Assembly (NCBI GenBank): GCA_036557285.1
Contig: DATBHW010000054.1
Coordinates: 1-64,000, forward strand
DNA: 64,000 bases
From: Ktedonobacterales bacterium
GTDB lineage: Bacteria > Chloroflexota > Ktedonobacteria > Ktedonobacterales > DATBGS01
Direction of reading: 5' to 3'
A model generated the notes under the pieces. It was not told the origin of the DNA. It worked only from the letters and a program-made list of their open reading frames with translations, and ran no database searches. Both the position numbers and the translations under genes were made by a program. Position 1 is the stretch's first letter; each line of letters begins with the position of its first letter. This document shows, piece by piece, positions 24,735-32,853 of the stretch.

Positions 24735-25115
24735 CTACTTGCGCCCGCGCGCCTCATCGAGCAGCTTATCAGGTTTCGGACTCACGAAGCCCACGCCCGT
24801 AATGACCTCAATGTCTCCCATGACCTGCACCTGGCAGGCCAGGCGGGTACCCCGATGCTTCTGGCGCAGAGGACCGAAGGGAGGAATATTCTCGTTCAGC
24901 TTCTCCTGCCAGGTCGGCGGATTCACGGCATTGGCTGGCGATACAATCACCTCATCGGTGCCACAGAGGCCATTGCCGTGACACTGGATGAAGTTCGACA
25001 TGCCCATAAACTTCTTGTAGAGCGGAATATCGTTGTCCAGCGCGGCATAACGCAGGCTTTCGCCAACCTCTACCTGGACCTTCTTGCCCTCACGCACAAA
25101 ATTGATTGTCGGCAC
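24735..25115 (-). CDS. [2Fe-2S] ferredoxin with Asp in place of third cluster Cys
   Basis: A 126-residue plant-type/adrenodoxin-like ferredoxin fold: MPTINFVREGKKVQVEVGESL is the usual beta-grasp start. The cluster loop normally reads C-x5-C-x2-C. Here CHGNGLCGTDEV has Cys, five residues, Cys, two residues and then Asp. The fourth ligand is Cys in RLACQVQV. An Asp third ligand is known in E. coli SdhB, so a bound cluster remains plausible. Electron-transfer partners are not encoded alongside. The long loop between the third and fourth ligands is also unusual for small ferredoxins. Confidence 0.75.
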   Translation of the reverse strand: MPTINFVREGKKVQVEVGESLRYAALDNDIPLYKKFMGMSNFIQCHGNGLCGTDEVIVSPANAVNPPTWQEKLNENIPPFGPLRQKHRGTRLACQVQVMGDIEVITGVGFVSPKPDKLLDEARGRK

Positions 25116-25304
25116 AACTCGCTCCTTGAAAAACAGTATCAGAGAAAAATGGTATCAGACGGCCAGACGCCCCTCTTTGCGAAGGATCGGTTCGGCCAGG
25201 GCCATTACCCTGCTTCTATGATAGCGCAGCGACACCGCGCGCGCCAGTGCTGTGGCTGCAAGTGTAGCACACCTGGCCGCGCCGGTCAACGCCAGGAGCG
25301 CCGT

Positions 25305-25484
25305 GGTTCCACCAAAAATGAGGTGTTAGCAAGCGAGACCCGTTACTTGTAGCGCCGCCTTCCAGGCGGCTCAACGCTGGCCTGCTGGTCCGGTGGCCTG
25401 GCGGGCGCACGTTCGCCCTGGCGCAGCGTTAGCCGCCTGGAAGGCGGCGCTACAAGTGGCGTCCCCCCAATAGTTGGTGGAACC
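25305..25484. repeat. dispersed repeat, family A copy 2
   Basis: Borders GGTTCCACCAAAAATGAGG and AATAGTTGGTGGAACC give a terminal inverted repeat GGTTCCACCA/TGGTGGAACC. The inner arms GTAGCGCCGCCTTCCAGGCG and the matching right arm flank a CTGGCCTGCTGGTCCGGTGG segment. Confidence 0.85.
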
Positions 25485-25496
25485 AGCGCCGTCGGC

Positions 25497-25545
25497 TCCA
25501 CCAGCTATCGGGGGACGCCACTTGCAGCGCCGTCCCAAACACCTG
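25497..25545. repeat. inverted partial copy of a family A end
   Basis: GGCTCCACCAGCTATCGGGG onward is the reverse complement of a family A right end (CCCCGATAGTTGGTGGAACC-type). It faces copy 2 immediately to its left. Confidence 0.7.
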
Positions 25546-25553
25546 ATCTGCTG

Positions 25554-27152
25554 TCAGAGGCTATAGGCCGTCATCTGGCCCTCCTCGTCAGGGCAATAGA
25601 CGCGCCCATCAACAACGATGGGCGTTTCCCAGTGAATGCCCGCGATGCTGCCCCCGGCGCTCGGCTGCGCGCTGCTCCAAAGTTGATGGCCTGTATGGGG
25701 ATCAAGCGCCAGCAGCGCCTGGCCGGTTGCCACGAAAAGGACGCCTCCAGCCAGAATCGGTGAGGTGGCCTCCACACCCAGATACCAGGCTTTTTGCAGT
25801 TTCGTGACGCCCTGGGGCGAGGTGACGACCCGAAAAGCATCCATGTGGCACAGCGTAGCGACAAAGAGCCAGATGCTGCCGCTGGCGTCCTGCCAGGCCA
25901 GCGGCTGGGCCAGCGTGGGGCAGAGGTCTGGCAGTTCAACGGTCTGTATTTCGCCGCCTATATGGGTGGGGCCACCCTGCCCGCTCAGGTTCTGCCGGTT
26001 GATGACGCGCAGCAGCCCTTCTTTGCCAGCCTGCACAGCCAGGTAGGGCGTGTGACTTTGCGGAATTGTTGGCAGCATCACCGGGGCGGTGCTGCCCAGA
26101 TCACGATTCTGGAAGGCTTCGCTCGCGTAATTCTCCGGGGTATACGAATCAAGCACCCTGGCTCCATCGGGCGTCATCTCGATCACACTGTCGCCCCAAT
26201 TGCTGCCCCCTTTGTTGGCGGTGAAGAAGCCATCGCTGATGGTGAAGAAGATATGGCCGGTAACGGGGTCTTGAACAACGGCTGGCCTGGCCCAGATGCC
26301 TCCACCGTTATAAGGACACTCATTGAGCGCCATCACATGCGTGTGATCGTTGCAAAGGCTGTTGAAGACGTGGGTAGCGCCATTCTTGACGTTAATGGCG
26401 ACCATATGGCCCTGGTAGGGCGGCGCATCCCCTGAAAAGCTGGCGGTCGTCACGTAGAGATAGCCGTTGATGAGATTGAGCGGGGAAGAGACTTTCTCGC
26501 TGAGAGGCATCTTTGTCACCAGCACCGGCCAGATACTTCCTTGTAGTTCTTTGCCGGTGGTAAGCTGGAAGCGATGCACATACCCATCCAGCCCATAGCT
26601 GTAGATCAGATTATTGGCCGGGTCAGCCGCTGGCGTCGCTTTCGTATACTTGGCGCCCTCGCCGCTCCTGGGGGTCACGGCCCAAAACGTCTTGCCAGTG
26701 TCGGCATTGAGGGCTATCAGCGTACCTTTGTCAGTTGTCACATAGAGAACATCGTGCTTTTGCCCGTTCGGCATGGTCAAATTACGAACCAGAATAGGCC
26801 GCTCGTCCGCCAGATCAGGGAGCTGCACATGCCAGGCGCGGCGCAGATGGCTCACTGTTGCCGCCGTAATCGCCTTCTCGCTGGTATTGATGCTTTCATG
26901 CGCGGGATCACCTCCGAAGGTGAGCCAGGCGCCCCCTTCCTCCTGCTGTATGGCAGAAGCGCCACCCGTCGTCGCGTTCGATTTCGGAGGGGGCTGCGCG
27001 GCTTGCTGGTTACAGGCGGCTGACGCCAGCCCCAAAGCCAGCAGCAGCGCCCGCAGCGCCAGCACGGAGATGCCGCCATGTCTTTGGCGAGCGCCTCGTT
27101 GGGCAAGCGTCCTCGTGTCATATCCGTTTCTTGAGAAGAACCTCTCTGCCAT
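25554..27152 (-). CDS. PQQ-type beta-propeller repeat lipoprotein
   Basis: A secreted, probably lipid-anchored protein of 532 residues. After a basic N-terminus comes a hydrophobic stretch ending in LGLASAAC, a plausible lipobox, then a Pro/Ser linker. The rest is a series of propeller blades with PQQ-like motifs: GTLIALNADTGKTFWAV, YVTTASF, GLLRVINRQNLSG, and ALLALDPHTGHQLWSS near the end. Such proteins act as dehydrogenase-like or scaffold propellers. Catalytic metal ligands of true quinoprotein dehydrogenases were not identified. The start at 27152 was chosen over 27191 because GAGAGAAC precedes it and the signal peptide follows. Confidence 0.75.
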   Translation of the reverse strand: MAERFFSRNGYDTRTLAQRGARQRHGGISVLALRALLLALGLASAACNQQAAQPPPKSNATTGGASAIQQEEGGAWLTFGGDPAHESINTSEKAITAATVSHLRRAWHVQLPDLADERPILVRNLTMPNGQKHDVLYVTTDKGTLIALNADTGKTFWAVTPRSGEGAKYTKATPAADPANNLIYSYGLDGYVHRFQLTTGKELQGSIWPVLVTKMPLSEKVSSPLNLINGYLYVTTASFSGDAPPYQGHMVAINVKNGATHVFNSLCNDHTHVMALNECPYNGGGIWARPAVVQDPVTGHIFFTISDGFFTANKGGSNWGDSVIEMTPDGARVLDSYTPENYASEAFQNRDLGSTAPVMLPTIPQSHTPYLAVQAGKEGLLRVINRQNLSGQGGPTHIGGEIQTVELPDLCPTLAQPLAWQDASGSIWLFVATLCHMDAFRVVTSPQGVTKLQKAWYLGVEATSPILAGGVLFVATGQALLALDPHTGHQLWSSAQPSAGGSIAGIHWETPIVVDGRVYCPDEEGQMTAYSL

Positions 27153-27310
27153 TGTTCTCTCTAGCTCCCAACTGAAATCTTCATGATTCATATGGCTCGT
27201 GTGTATGCGCTCTTAAGAAAACCATGTCGCCCTGGCGGTTCGCCCGATCTGGGCTGGCAAGCCGTCAAAAGACCGTCCGAAAGCGTGTGCAATCTTTATA
27301 CCGAGCGCGG

Positions 27311-27795
27311 CTGTCTGCGTGTAGCGCCGCCGTCCCTGCTCTCTGCCCGACACTTTTCTCAGAACCGCAGCAGAAGCGCCCCGCGCCAGACTCCTCCCCG
27401 CCCGTGCCAGCACGGAGGCGCAGCCGCGCGAGCGACCAACGGGAGCGAGAGTGCCGAGGCATGGCCGAGGCAAGCGGCTGCGGGCGAAGCCTGGCGGTAC
27501 ACGCAGGCAGCCTCGGCGTGTACCGCCGCCGTCCCTGGCGGCGAAACGGTTCGCAGGGTTGAGCGCCCGCGCTTTAGGGTGACGTGTGCGCTGGCGCAGC
27601 GGTGGCCGCCGGGAAGGGACGCGCGAGCGACCAACGGGAGCGAGCATGCCGAGGCATAGCCGAGGCAAGCGGCAGAGACGCGCGAGCGAGGCACAGCCGA
27701 GCGAGAATGGCCGCGCCCAGCGCGGTCAAGCGGCTCTGGCGAAGCCCTTCCCGAAGGGAGGCGGCGCTGCCAGTGGCCGCAAGCATGCAAGGAGA
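27311..27795. repeat. degenerate composite of family B repeats
   Basis: About 480 bases contain two blocks of GCGAGCGACCAACGGGAGCG, several GTAGCGCCGCCG-type arms, and the right border CCGCAAGCATGCAA at 27778-27791. The arms are diverged and out of order, as expected from nested insertion and decay. Open frames here are by-products of this GC-rich composition. Confidence 0.65.
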
Positions 27796-27811
27796 TGGGG
27801 TATGAGGGGGG

Positions 27812-29161
27812 CTATCCGCCTGGATGCACACCAAAGAGCGGCAAAAACTGGGTGAGCAGATACATGGCTGTCAGCCCGATGAGGATCATGGTCGTGGCCC
27901 AGGCAATCGCATTATAGACGCGCCCGTTGGTCTGTCGCCCCATGAGCCGCCGATTATTGACCAGGCGCAAAATAAAGATGAGCAGGACCGGCATGAGAAT
28001 GGCGTTAAGGACTTGCAGGTTCACCAGCACCGAAATAATGGGCAGGCCAGGGATCAGCGCAATCAATGCCCCAAAGACGATCAGGCCGGTGAAGAGCGAT
28101 TGAAAGACCGGCGCTTCCCTGAAGCTGCGCGAGACGCCGCGCTCGAAGCCAAACGCCTCGCAGATGGCATAGGAGGTAGAGAGCGGCAAGACCGCCGCCG
28201 CCAGCATCGAGGCTCCAAACAAACCAATGGCAAACAGTAATTCCGCGTAGTTCCCCGCGACAGGCGCGAGCGCGCGGGCAGCGGTGGCGGCATCGGGAAT
28301 GGAGGTCTGACCAGTCACAAAGAGCGTCGCGCCCGTCGTGACGATGATAAAGAAGACGGTCACAATGGCAAAGACCGAGCCGCTGGAGACATCCACCACC
28401 ACATAGGGATACTCTTTCATCTGAGTCCCCTTATCAACTACCGCTGATTGCGTATACACCGGCATATAGGGAGAGATAGTCGTGCCAACCGTCGCCACAA
28501 ACGTCGCAATATAGGGGCCGCTGAGCAGAAACGAGGGTACAACCGTCTGGTGGAAGACCTGCCCCCAGTCCGGCTTCGCCAGGAAGGCCGCCGGAATATA
28601 ACTCAAGAAGACCAGCGCCATCGCCAGGAAAATCTTTTCCACGCGCCGATAGCTGCCCTTCATCACCAGCCACCAGAGAACGAAGGCGACCAGCGGAATC
28701 ACCAGATAGACGAGCCAGGTACCGTCACCGGCCAGCACCTGAACGCTGGCGCGGATACCTAGAAACTCGGTGACGACGATGCCACCGTTGGCGATCAGCA
28801 GGCAGAGCATGGCAAAGGCCGTCCAGCGAACGCCAAACTCCTCTCGAATCAGGTCGGCCAGCCCCTTTTGTGTCACCGCGCCCATGCGCGCGCACATCTC
28901 CTGAATGATGATCAGACCGATCAGCAGGGGGATAAGCGTCCAGAGCAGCCCATAGCCATAAGCAGCCCCACCGCTGGCATAGGTTGCCACGCCGCCCGCG
29001 TCGTTGCCAGCCGCCGCTGAGATCAGCCCAGGGCCAAGCACTGCCAGCAGCAAGAGCAGGCGGTTGGGCCGCCGACGCCGCCAGCGCAGCCTCTGCATTG
29101 GCCCTGCCTTGCCGGGCTGCGCGTGCAGTTTTGGTTCTGCAATTGTTTGTTCCTCAGGCAT
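27812..29161 (-). CDS. Nramp-related (SLC11-like) divalent metal transporter
   Basis: A 449-residue protein with about eleven hydrophobic segments and Nramp features such as [14 protein letters not shown]. The canonical TM1 metal motif DPGN is here DAGG (in [16 protein letters not shown]): Asp kept, Asn lost. The TM6 MPH motif is replaced by [11 protein letters not shown], losing the Met that favours Mn/Fe. Nramp-related transporters with changed TM1/TM6 can prefer Mg or Mn, so substrate is open. The start at 29161 overlaps the stop of the upstream oxidoreductase by 8 bases, suggesting coupling. Confidence 0.82.
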   Translation of the reverse strand: MPEEQTIAEPKLHAQPGKAGPMQRLRWRRRRPNRLLLLLAVLGPGLISAAAGNDAGGVATYASGGAAYGYGLLWTLIPLLIGLIIIQEMCARMGAVTQKGLADLIREEFGVRWTAFAMLCLLIANGGIVVTEFLGIRASVQVLAGDGTWLVYLVIPLVAFVLWWLVMKGSYRRVEKIFLAMALVFLSYIPAAFLAKPDWGQVFHQTVVPSFLLSGPYIATFVATVGTTISPYMPVYTQSAVVDKGTQMKEYPYVVVDVSSGSVFAIVTVFFIIVTTGATLFVTGQTSIPDAATAARALAPVAGNYAELLFAIGLFGASMLAAAVLPLSTSYAICEAFGFERGVSRSFREAPVFQSLFTGLIVFGALIALIPGLPIISVLVNLQVLNAILMPVLLIFILRLVNNRRLMGRQTNGRVYNAIAWATTMILIGLTAMYLLTQFLPLFGVHPGG

Positions 29162-30101
29162 CAACGTGCAAGACCGCTTTCCCAGGGTAGCGCCGATCCA
29201 TAAGCTGCCGGGCCACCTCAGCCACGTTCGTCCAGGGCGCTTCGATCTCGATGCGCGGATGCAGCCGCCCATCGGCAATCAGGCGCACCAGGCGGGCAAG
29301 ACCCTGGGATGCTGGCTGGCGCTTGACTTCATCGAAGATGATAAACCCATAAAGGCTCGCGCCGCCTGCTCGGAAGAAGGCGCCAGCTTGAAAGGTGGTC
29401 TCGACCCCTGCCGATACGCCAAACAGCACGCACGTTCCCTGCGGCGCGAGCAAGCCCAGCGCCGCTCCCAGCGAAGCCCCGCCAACGGATTCCAGAATCA
29501 GGTGATAGGGGCCGAGGGCTTTCGCCGGGGCCAGGTCTTCCCCGATGACCACCTCTTGCGCGCCCGCCTCGCGCACCGCCGCCTCATAGCTGGCCTGGCG
29601 AAACGCGCCAACCACCCGCGCGCCAGAAAGCCGCGCAAGCTCGATGGCGAAGAGGCCGACACCGCCAGAAGCGCCGGTAATAAGGACGGGGCGCTCGATT
29701 AACCCGCCGCCCTTCTCCAGCGCGTAGAGCGCCGTCAGGCCCGCGATGGGCAGAGTGGCCGCTTGCGCGAACGAGACGTTTTCCGGCAGTTCGGCCAGCG
29801 CGTTCGTCGGCACAGGGGCCAGTTCGGCCCACGCGCCAGAACTCAGGAACCCGACTACCCGCGCGCCCGCGCGCGGCCCTGAGCCATCCTCGGCGGCCCG
29901 CTCGATAGTCCCCGCGAGATCCCAGCCAGGGCGCAGGGTCGTCGGATTACTCATCGCGCTGCGCACTTCACCGCGATTCAGCGAAGTGGCCCGCACGCGC
30001 ACCAGCGCCTCGCTGGGGAGCGGAGCGCGCGCCTGCGCCCCGCGTATTACCAGGCGCTCAGGTGTGGTCGGATCAACCACAATCGCGCGAATGGTTTCCA
30101 T
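29154..30101 (-). CDS. NADPH:quinone oxidoreductase / zinc-less ADH family (MDR)
   Basis: A 315-residue MDR-superfamily protein without catalytic-zinc ligands. Features are an N-terminal GroES-like half ([20 protein letters not shown]), then a Rossmann fold with [18 protein letters not shown] in place of the usual GxGxxG region. These enzymes reduce quinones or enones with NADPH. The gene overlaps the Nramp gene downstream and is first in that unit. A perfect palindrome GAACATGTTC lies 46 bases upstream. The physiological substrate is unknown. Confidence 0.85.
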   Translation of the reverse strand: METIRAIVVDPTTPERLVIRGAQARAPLPSEALVRVRATSLNRGEVRSAMSNPTTLRPGWDLAGTIERAAEDGSGPRAGARVVGFLSSGAWAELAPVPTNALAELPENVSFAQAATLPIAGLTALYALEKGGGLIERPVLITGASGGVGLFAIELARLSGARVVGAFRQASYEAAVREAGAQEVVIGEDLAPAKALGPYHLILESVGGASLGAALGLLAPQGTCVLFGVSAGVETTFQAGAFFRAGGASLYGFIIFDEVKRQPASQGLARLVRLIADGRLHPRIEIEAPWTNVAEVARQLMDRRYPGKAVLHVDA

Positions 30102-30146
30102 GCTGTTCTCCTCTCTGGTTTCTCTCGTATATTACCAGCATAGGCA

Positions 30147-30156
30147 GAACATGTTC
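30147..30156. promoter_or_regulatory. candidate operator palindrome
   Basis: GAACATGTTC is a perfect 10-base palindrome 46 bases upstream of the oxidoreductase start, with an AT-rich -10-like stretch (TAATATACG on the minus strand) between them. Confidence 0.3.
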
Positions 30157-30170
30157 CAGAGTCAGTACAG

Positions 30171-30995
30171 TCAGTGCGGCCAATCAGCGTCTTTTCTTTC
30201 GCCTTGCGGCTTCCAGAGGTCTGCTGCGGGCAATTCGCCCGTATCCTCTTTCATCAACCCTGCCTCAATCATCCAGGGTGGCGGTTTGAGCGGAGGCGAC
30301 ACAGGCGCCTCATGCAGAGGCGGCAAGGGTTCCCAGGTGTAGCCCTCTCCCAGCGTCGGCGCTGCTGCCTCTCCTGCTGCCGCTGGCGGCGCAGCGTGAC
30401 GCGCAGGCAGCATCTGACGGAGTTGGTTCAGCCGCGCGCGAGCAGGTTTCTGAGGAGGCGGGGGAAACGCTGGCTGCTGAGGTTCACGAGCCGCGCGGCG
30501 GGTGAACAGCACAAGGAAGACGCTGAAGCCCAGCAGCGCCACCATCAGTATCCCCACTCCCCACCCCAGCAGCCAGCCAGGGGGAGCAGCACCTGCCTGA
30601 GTATCCCCGTCGCCTGGCCCGGAATGGCCTCCGCCAACTGTGACTGGACTCGCGGTTTCGGTAGGCGCGGCGGTAGGCGCGGTGGTTGGGGCGGCAGTCG
30701 GCTTCTCTGTCGGTATGGCCGTCGGACTGGGAGCCAGCGTCGCGGTTGGGGTGGGCGTTGGCCTTGGAGTGTGGGTGGGCTTCGGCTTGTGGGTTGGCCG
30801 TGCCTGGAGAGGAGAAGCATCGGCTGCCTGGCCCGCCCCGGCGCGCGAAGGGGCAGCAGAAACCCCCAGAGTGGAGAGGAGCAGCCCGAACATCACCAGG
30901 ACCAGGGTGAGCAGAGTCACCCCTGCCAGAACGCCTCTTCTGTGCGCCAGCCCCCGGAAGCGGGTGGTCGTTCGTCGGCGGGTCAATTGCCTCAT
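30171..30995 (-). CDS. Pro/Thr-rich bitopic surface protein, unknown
   Basis: A 274-residue protein. A basic start (MRQLTRRRTTT) precedes a first hydrophobic segment (GVTLLTLVLVMFGLLL, signal peptide or TM) and then a long Thr-Pro/Ala-Pro linker (TPRPTPTPTATLAPSP). A second hydrophobic segment (LLGWGVGILMVALLGFSVF, ~150-175) follows, and then a Pro-rich C-terminal part. The layout suggests an exported stalk anchored by the second TM. The start at 30995 is set by AAAGGAGG upstream. No domain was recognised. Confidence 0.55.
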   Translation of the reverse strand: MRQLTRRRTTTRFRGLAHRRGVLAGVTLLTLVLVMFGLLLSTLGVSAAPSRAGAGQAADASPLQARPTHKPKPTHTPRPTPTPTATLAPSPTAIPTEKPTAAPTTAPTAAPTETASPVTVGGGHSGPGDGDTQAGAAPPGWLLGWGVGILMVALLGFSVFLVLFTRRAAREPQQPAFPPPPQKPARARLNQLRQMLPARHAAPPAAAGEAAAPTLGEGYTWEPLPPLHEAPVSPPLKPPPWMIEAGLMKEDTGELPAADLWKPQGERKDADWPH

Positions 30996-31113
30996 CCAAT
31001 GCCTCCTTTGCTCCAGGGCGCTGGCCTCATGCGTACCGGCGCGCCGCTTGATACGACGCCCGCCGCATGGTGATTGTATTCTAGCGTATATACAACAGAT
31101 CAGGCAACTATTG

Positions 31114-31578
31114 CTATCCCAGGTCATCCAGCGCCTGCTGGAAGACGGTCAGCGCGGCGCCAGGATCGCCCAGCTTCTCCATCAGCGCCAGATAGAGGCG
31201 GCGTAACTGCGCGCCCTGGGCTACCAGCAGCGTGTTGCGGGTCACGCGGCTGATGCTGCCCAGCGGCGCTTCGACAGTGCGCCGGGTTACTCCCAGTTCG
31301 GTGACGATGAGCCAATTGGTGATGTTGACTGTGGCCTTGAGCAAGCCGGTATCGCTGAGGCGGCGGCGGTGCGCGCTTTGCACTGCCAGCGGCGTTTGCT
31401 GACCGCTGAACAGCGGCGGGCGGCGCAGCCCCTTGATGAGAACACCGCGCAGCGGCTCCGGCATGTTACCAGTGAGCAGGCGCAGACCGTATTCGCGCCG
31501 CAGCGGATTGGAGAACGCGAAGCGCGCCGAGGGCGGGATGGACGGAGACGACGAAGACCGACCAGTGACCAGGGCCAT
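31114..31578 (-). CDS. small soluble protein of unknown function below a conserved structured leader
   Basis: A 154-residue protein beginning MALVTGRSSSSP. The N-terminal half is basic with Leu-Arg clusters, the middle (GLLKATVNITNWLIVTELGV) is beta-like, and the C-terminal ~50 residues form amphipathic helices (QLRRLYLALMEKLGD). I do not recognise the family. The start at 31578 has AAAGGAG nine bases upstream. It lies ~150 bases after a three-hairpin element also found upstream of the gene at 50754-51245. The two proteins share only a vague C-terminal helical pattern. Confidence 0.5.
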   Translation of the reverse strand: MALVTGRSSSSPSIPPSARFAFSNPLRREYGLRLLTGNMPEPLRGVLIKGLRRPPLFSGQQTPLAVQSAHRRRLSDTGLLKATVNITNWLIVTELGVTRRTVEAPLGSISRVTRNTLLVAQGAQLRRLYLALMEKLGDPGAALTVFQQALDDLG

Positions 31579-31670
31579 GATAGATGCTCCTTTCGACTTC
31601 TTGAGCCAACAACTCAATACGCCGAAACGGCCCCCGCCTGATGCAAACGCTGACGCGAAGCTCGCCTTCG

Positions 31671-31852
31671 GGGGAGAGCACCATCTGCTCTCCCCGTCCG
31701 ACAAGTGGCGCCCCAGCCTTTCGCAGGAAGGAGCCGCTGAGCAATCTTTCAACCGGGCACAATTTCCAGTGATAGAATGCCCCCAGCCCCATTCCTGGCC
31801 TTGCCAGGTCTGGGGTAATGACGTGGCGGTGTACAAATCACCGCCGCGTCAT
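31671..31852 (-). promoter_or_regulatory. conserved three-hairpin element, copy X
   Basis: Blocks identical to copy Y (51341-51532) are CAGGAA-N2-AGCCGCTGAG (31724-31741), TAGAAT (31773-31778) and CAGCCCCATTCCTGGC (31784-31799). Hairpins: 31818-31823/31847-31852 with 31825-31831/31839-31845; CCCCA..CCTGG/CCAGG..TGGGG (31787-31815); and GGGGAGAGCA/TGCTCTCCCC (31671-31695). In the minus reading it is a 5' leader of the 31578 gene. On the plus strand TAGAAT could be a -10 for a small RNA. The active strand is unresolved. Confidence 0.6.
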
Positions 31853-31945
31853 GCCGTTCCAGCCTTGCTCTTCCCAAGCCAACTGTTCCGAGCAAGGATA
31901 GTATACCTGCTTATCCAACCCCTGTCAAGCGGCGTAGGAAAGTGG

Positions 31946-32069
31946 GTTTCCACCAAAAAGCGGGGGCCACCTGTAGCGCCGCCTTCCAGGCGGCCAGCGT
32001 TGAGCCGCCTGGAAGGCGGCGCTACAAGTAACACACCTCGCTTGTCAACACTCCATATCTGGTGGAACC
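31946..32069. repeat. dispersed repeat, family A copy 3 (short)
   Basis: Borders are GTTTCCACCAAAAAGCGG and ATCTGGTGGAACC. The arms GTAGCGCCGCCTTCCAGGCG and their complement are joined by a very short spacer. The right end reads as the reverse complement of other left ends, so this copy is inverted. Confidence 0.8.
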
Positions 32070-32115
32070 GGAAAGAGGTATACTATCTTCATCTGACTCG
32101 TCAAGGAGGCGACAC

Positions 32116-32610
32116 ATGGCCGATGAATCAACACCACAGCGGAAACAGGATAGTGAAGCAACCTTCTGGTGGGGCATAAGCCTTGTATTCTGCCCGGTCA
32201 TTCTGAATGCAGCTTTACTGTATCTGGTCACAATGAACCCCTTTAGGGAGAGCCATACCACCCCTGGCTTTCTCAGTGATGAAGACTCGACCCTGATCTT
32301 CCTGCAATATCTCCTGGTCCTCTTCCTCCTGTTCTTCCTGGTTGGTCTGTGGCGCGGGAGGATTACCAGGAAGATGAGCGCTGCTGCGCAAATAAGCGCG
32401 CTTGGATGTGGTATCAGTGCGCTTTCTATCTTCATGCTGTCCTTTACCATGTATCCTGGTTTTGAAGCGGGTTTGAGCTTCCCTGTCGACGTCTTCGTTG
32501 AATGGGTATTTCTGGCGCTGCTCTCTCAATTGGTCGTGGGCATCGTCGGCGGCGTCTCAGGTGGGCTGCTTGGAAGCCGCTTCCTGCGTAGGCAGCCACG
32601 CCCAGTCTGA
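32116..32610 (+). CDS. small four-TM membrane protein, unknown
   Basis: A 164-residue protein with four hydrophobic segments (about 20-40, 62-80, 95-112 and 125-150) and short loops. It ends in a Gly-rich helix (LVVGIVGGVSGGLLGSRFL) and a basic tail. The start at 32116 follows AAGGAGG. A TATACT-like -10 lies just upstream. It is flanked by repeats on both sides and has no obvious operon partner. No family was recognised. Confidence 0.55.
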   Translation: MADESTPQRKQDSEATFWWGISLVFCPVILNAALLYLVTMNPFRESHTTPGFLSDEDSTLIFLQYLLVLFLLFFLVGLWRGRITRKMSAAAQISALGCGISALSIFMLSFTMYPGFEAGLSFPVDVFVEWVFLALLSQLVVGIVGGVSGGLLGSRFLRRQPRPV

Positions 32611-32635
32611 GCGATACGGCTGTGACGTTGGGCTT

Positions 32636-32770
32636 GTAGCGCCGCCGTCTCGGCGGCCAACGGTTCGCCTGAGCGAACGCGCACGTTGCGGGGCAACATC
32701 CATCCTGGCGCAGCGTTGAGCCGCCGAGACGGCGGCGCTACTGGCTGGCCGCCGAGACGGCGGCGCTACG
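32636..32770. repeat. nested GTAGCGCCGCC/GGCGGCGCTAC hairpins
   Basis: TTGTAGCGCCGCCGTCTCGG opens a core whose right arm CCGAGACGGCGGCGCTAC occurs twice (ending near 32741 and 32769). The A and B borders are absent, so this is a core-only element with a duplicated arm. Confidence 0.65.
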
Positions 32771-32853
32771 TCACAATGCCTCGCGCTGGCCTCCAATGTG
32801 CAGGTAAGCCATTGTCCACCCGTCTTTCAGTTCATAGAAAGAAGGTTGAAGCG

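Noticed and set aside
25554-27152. True quinoprotein alcohol dehydrogenase
   Set aside because: Propeller blades are present, but the adjacent-Cys disulfide and Ca/Asp catalytic motifs of PQQ dehydrogenases were not identified.
27191-27855. Several ORFs over 27.2-27.85 kb
   Set aside because: They translate family B repeat modules; the same peptide strings (ATNGSE, RSRVP) appear at every repeat.
30147-30156. LexA/SOS box
   Set aside because: GAACATGTTC has a two-base gap between half-sites, not the four-base gap of GAAC-N4-GTTC SOS boxes.
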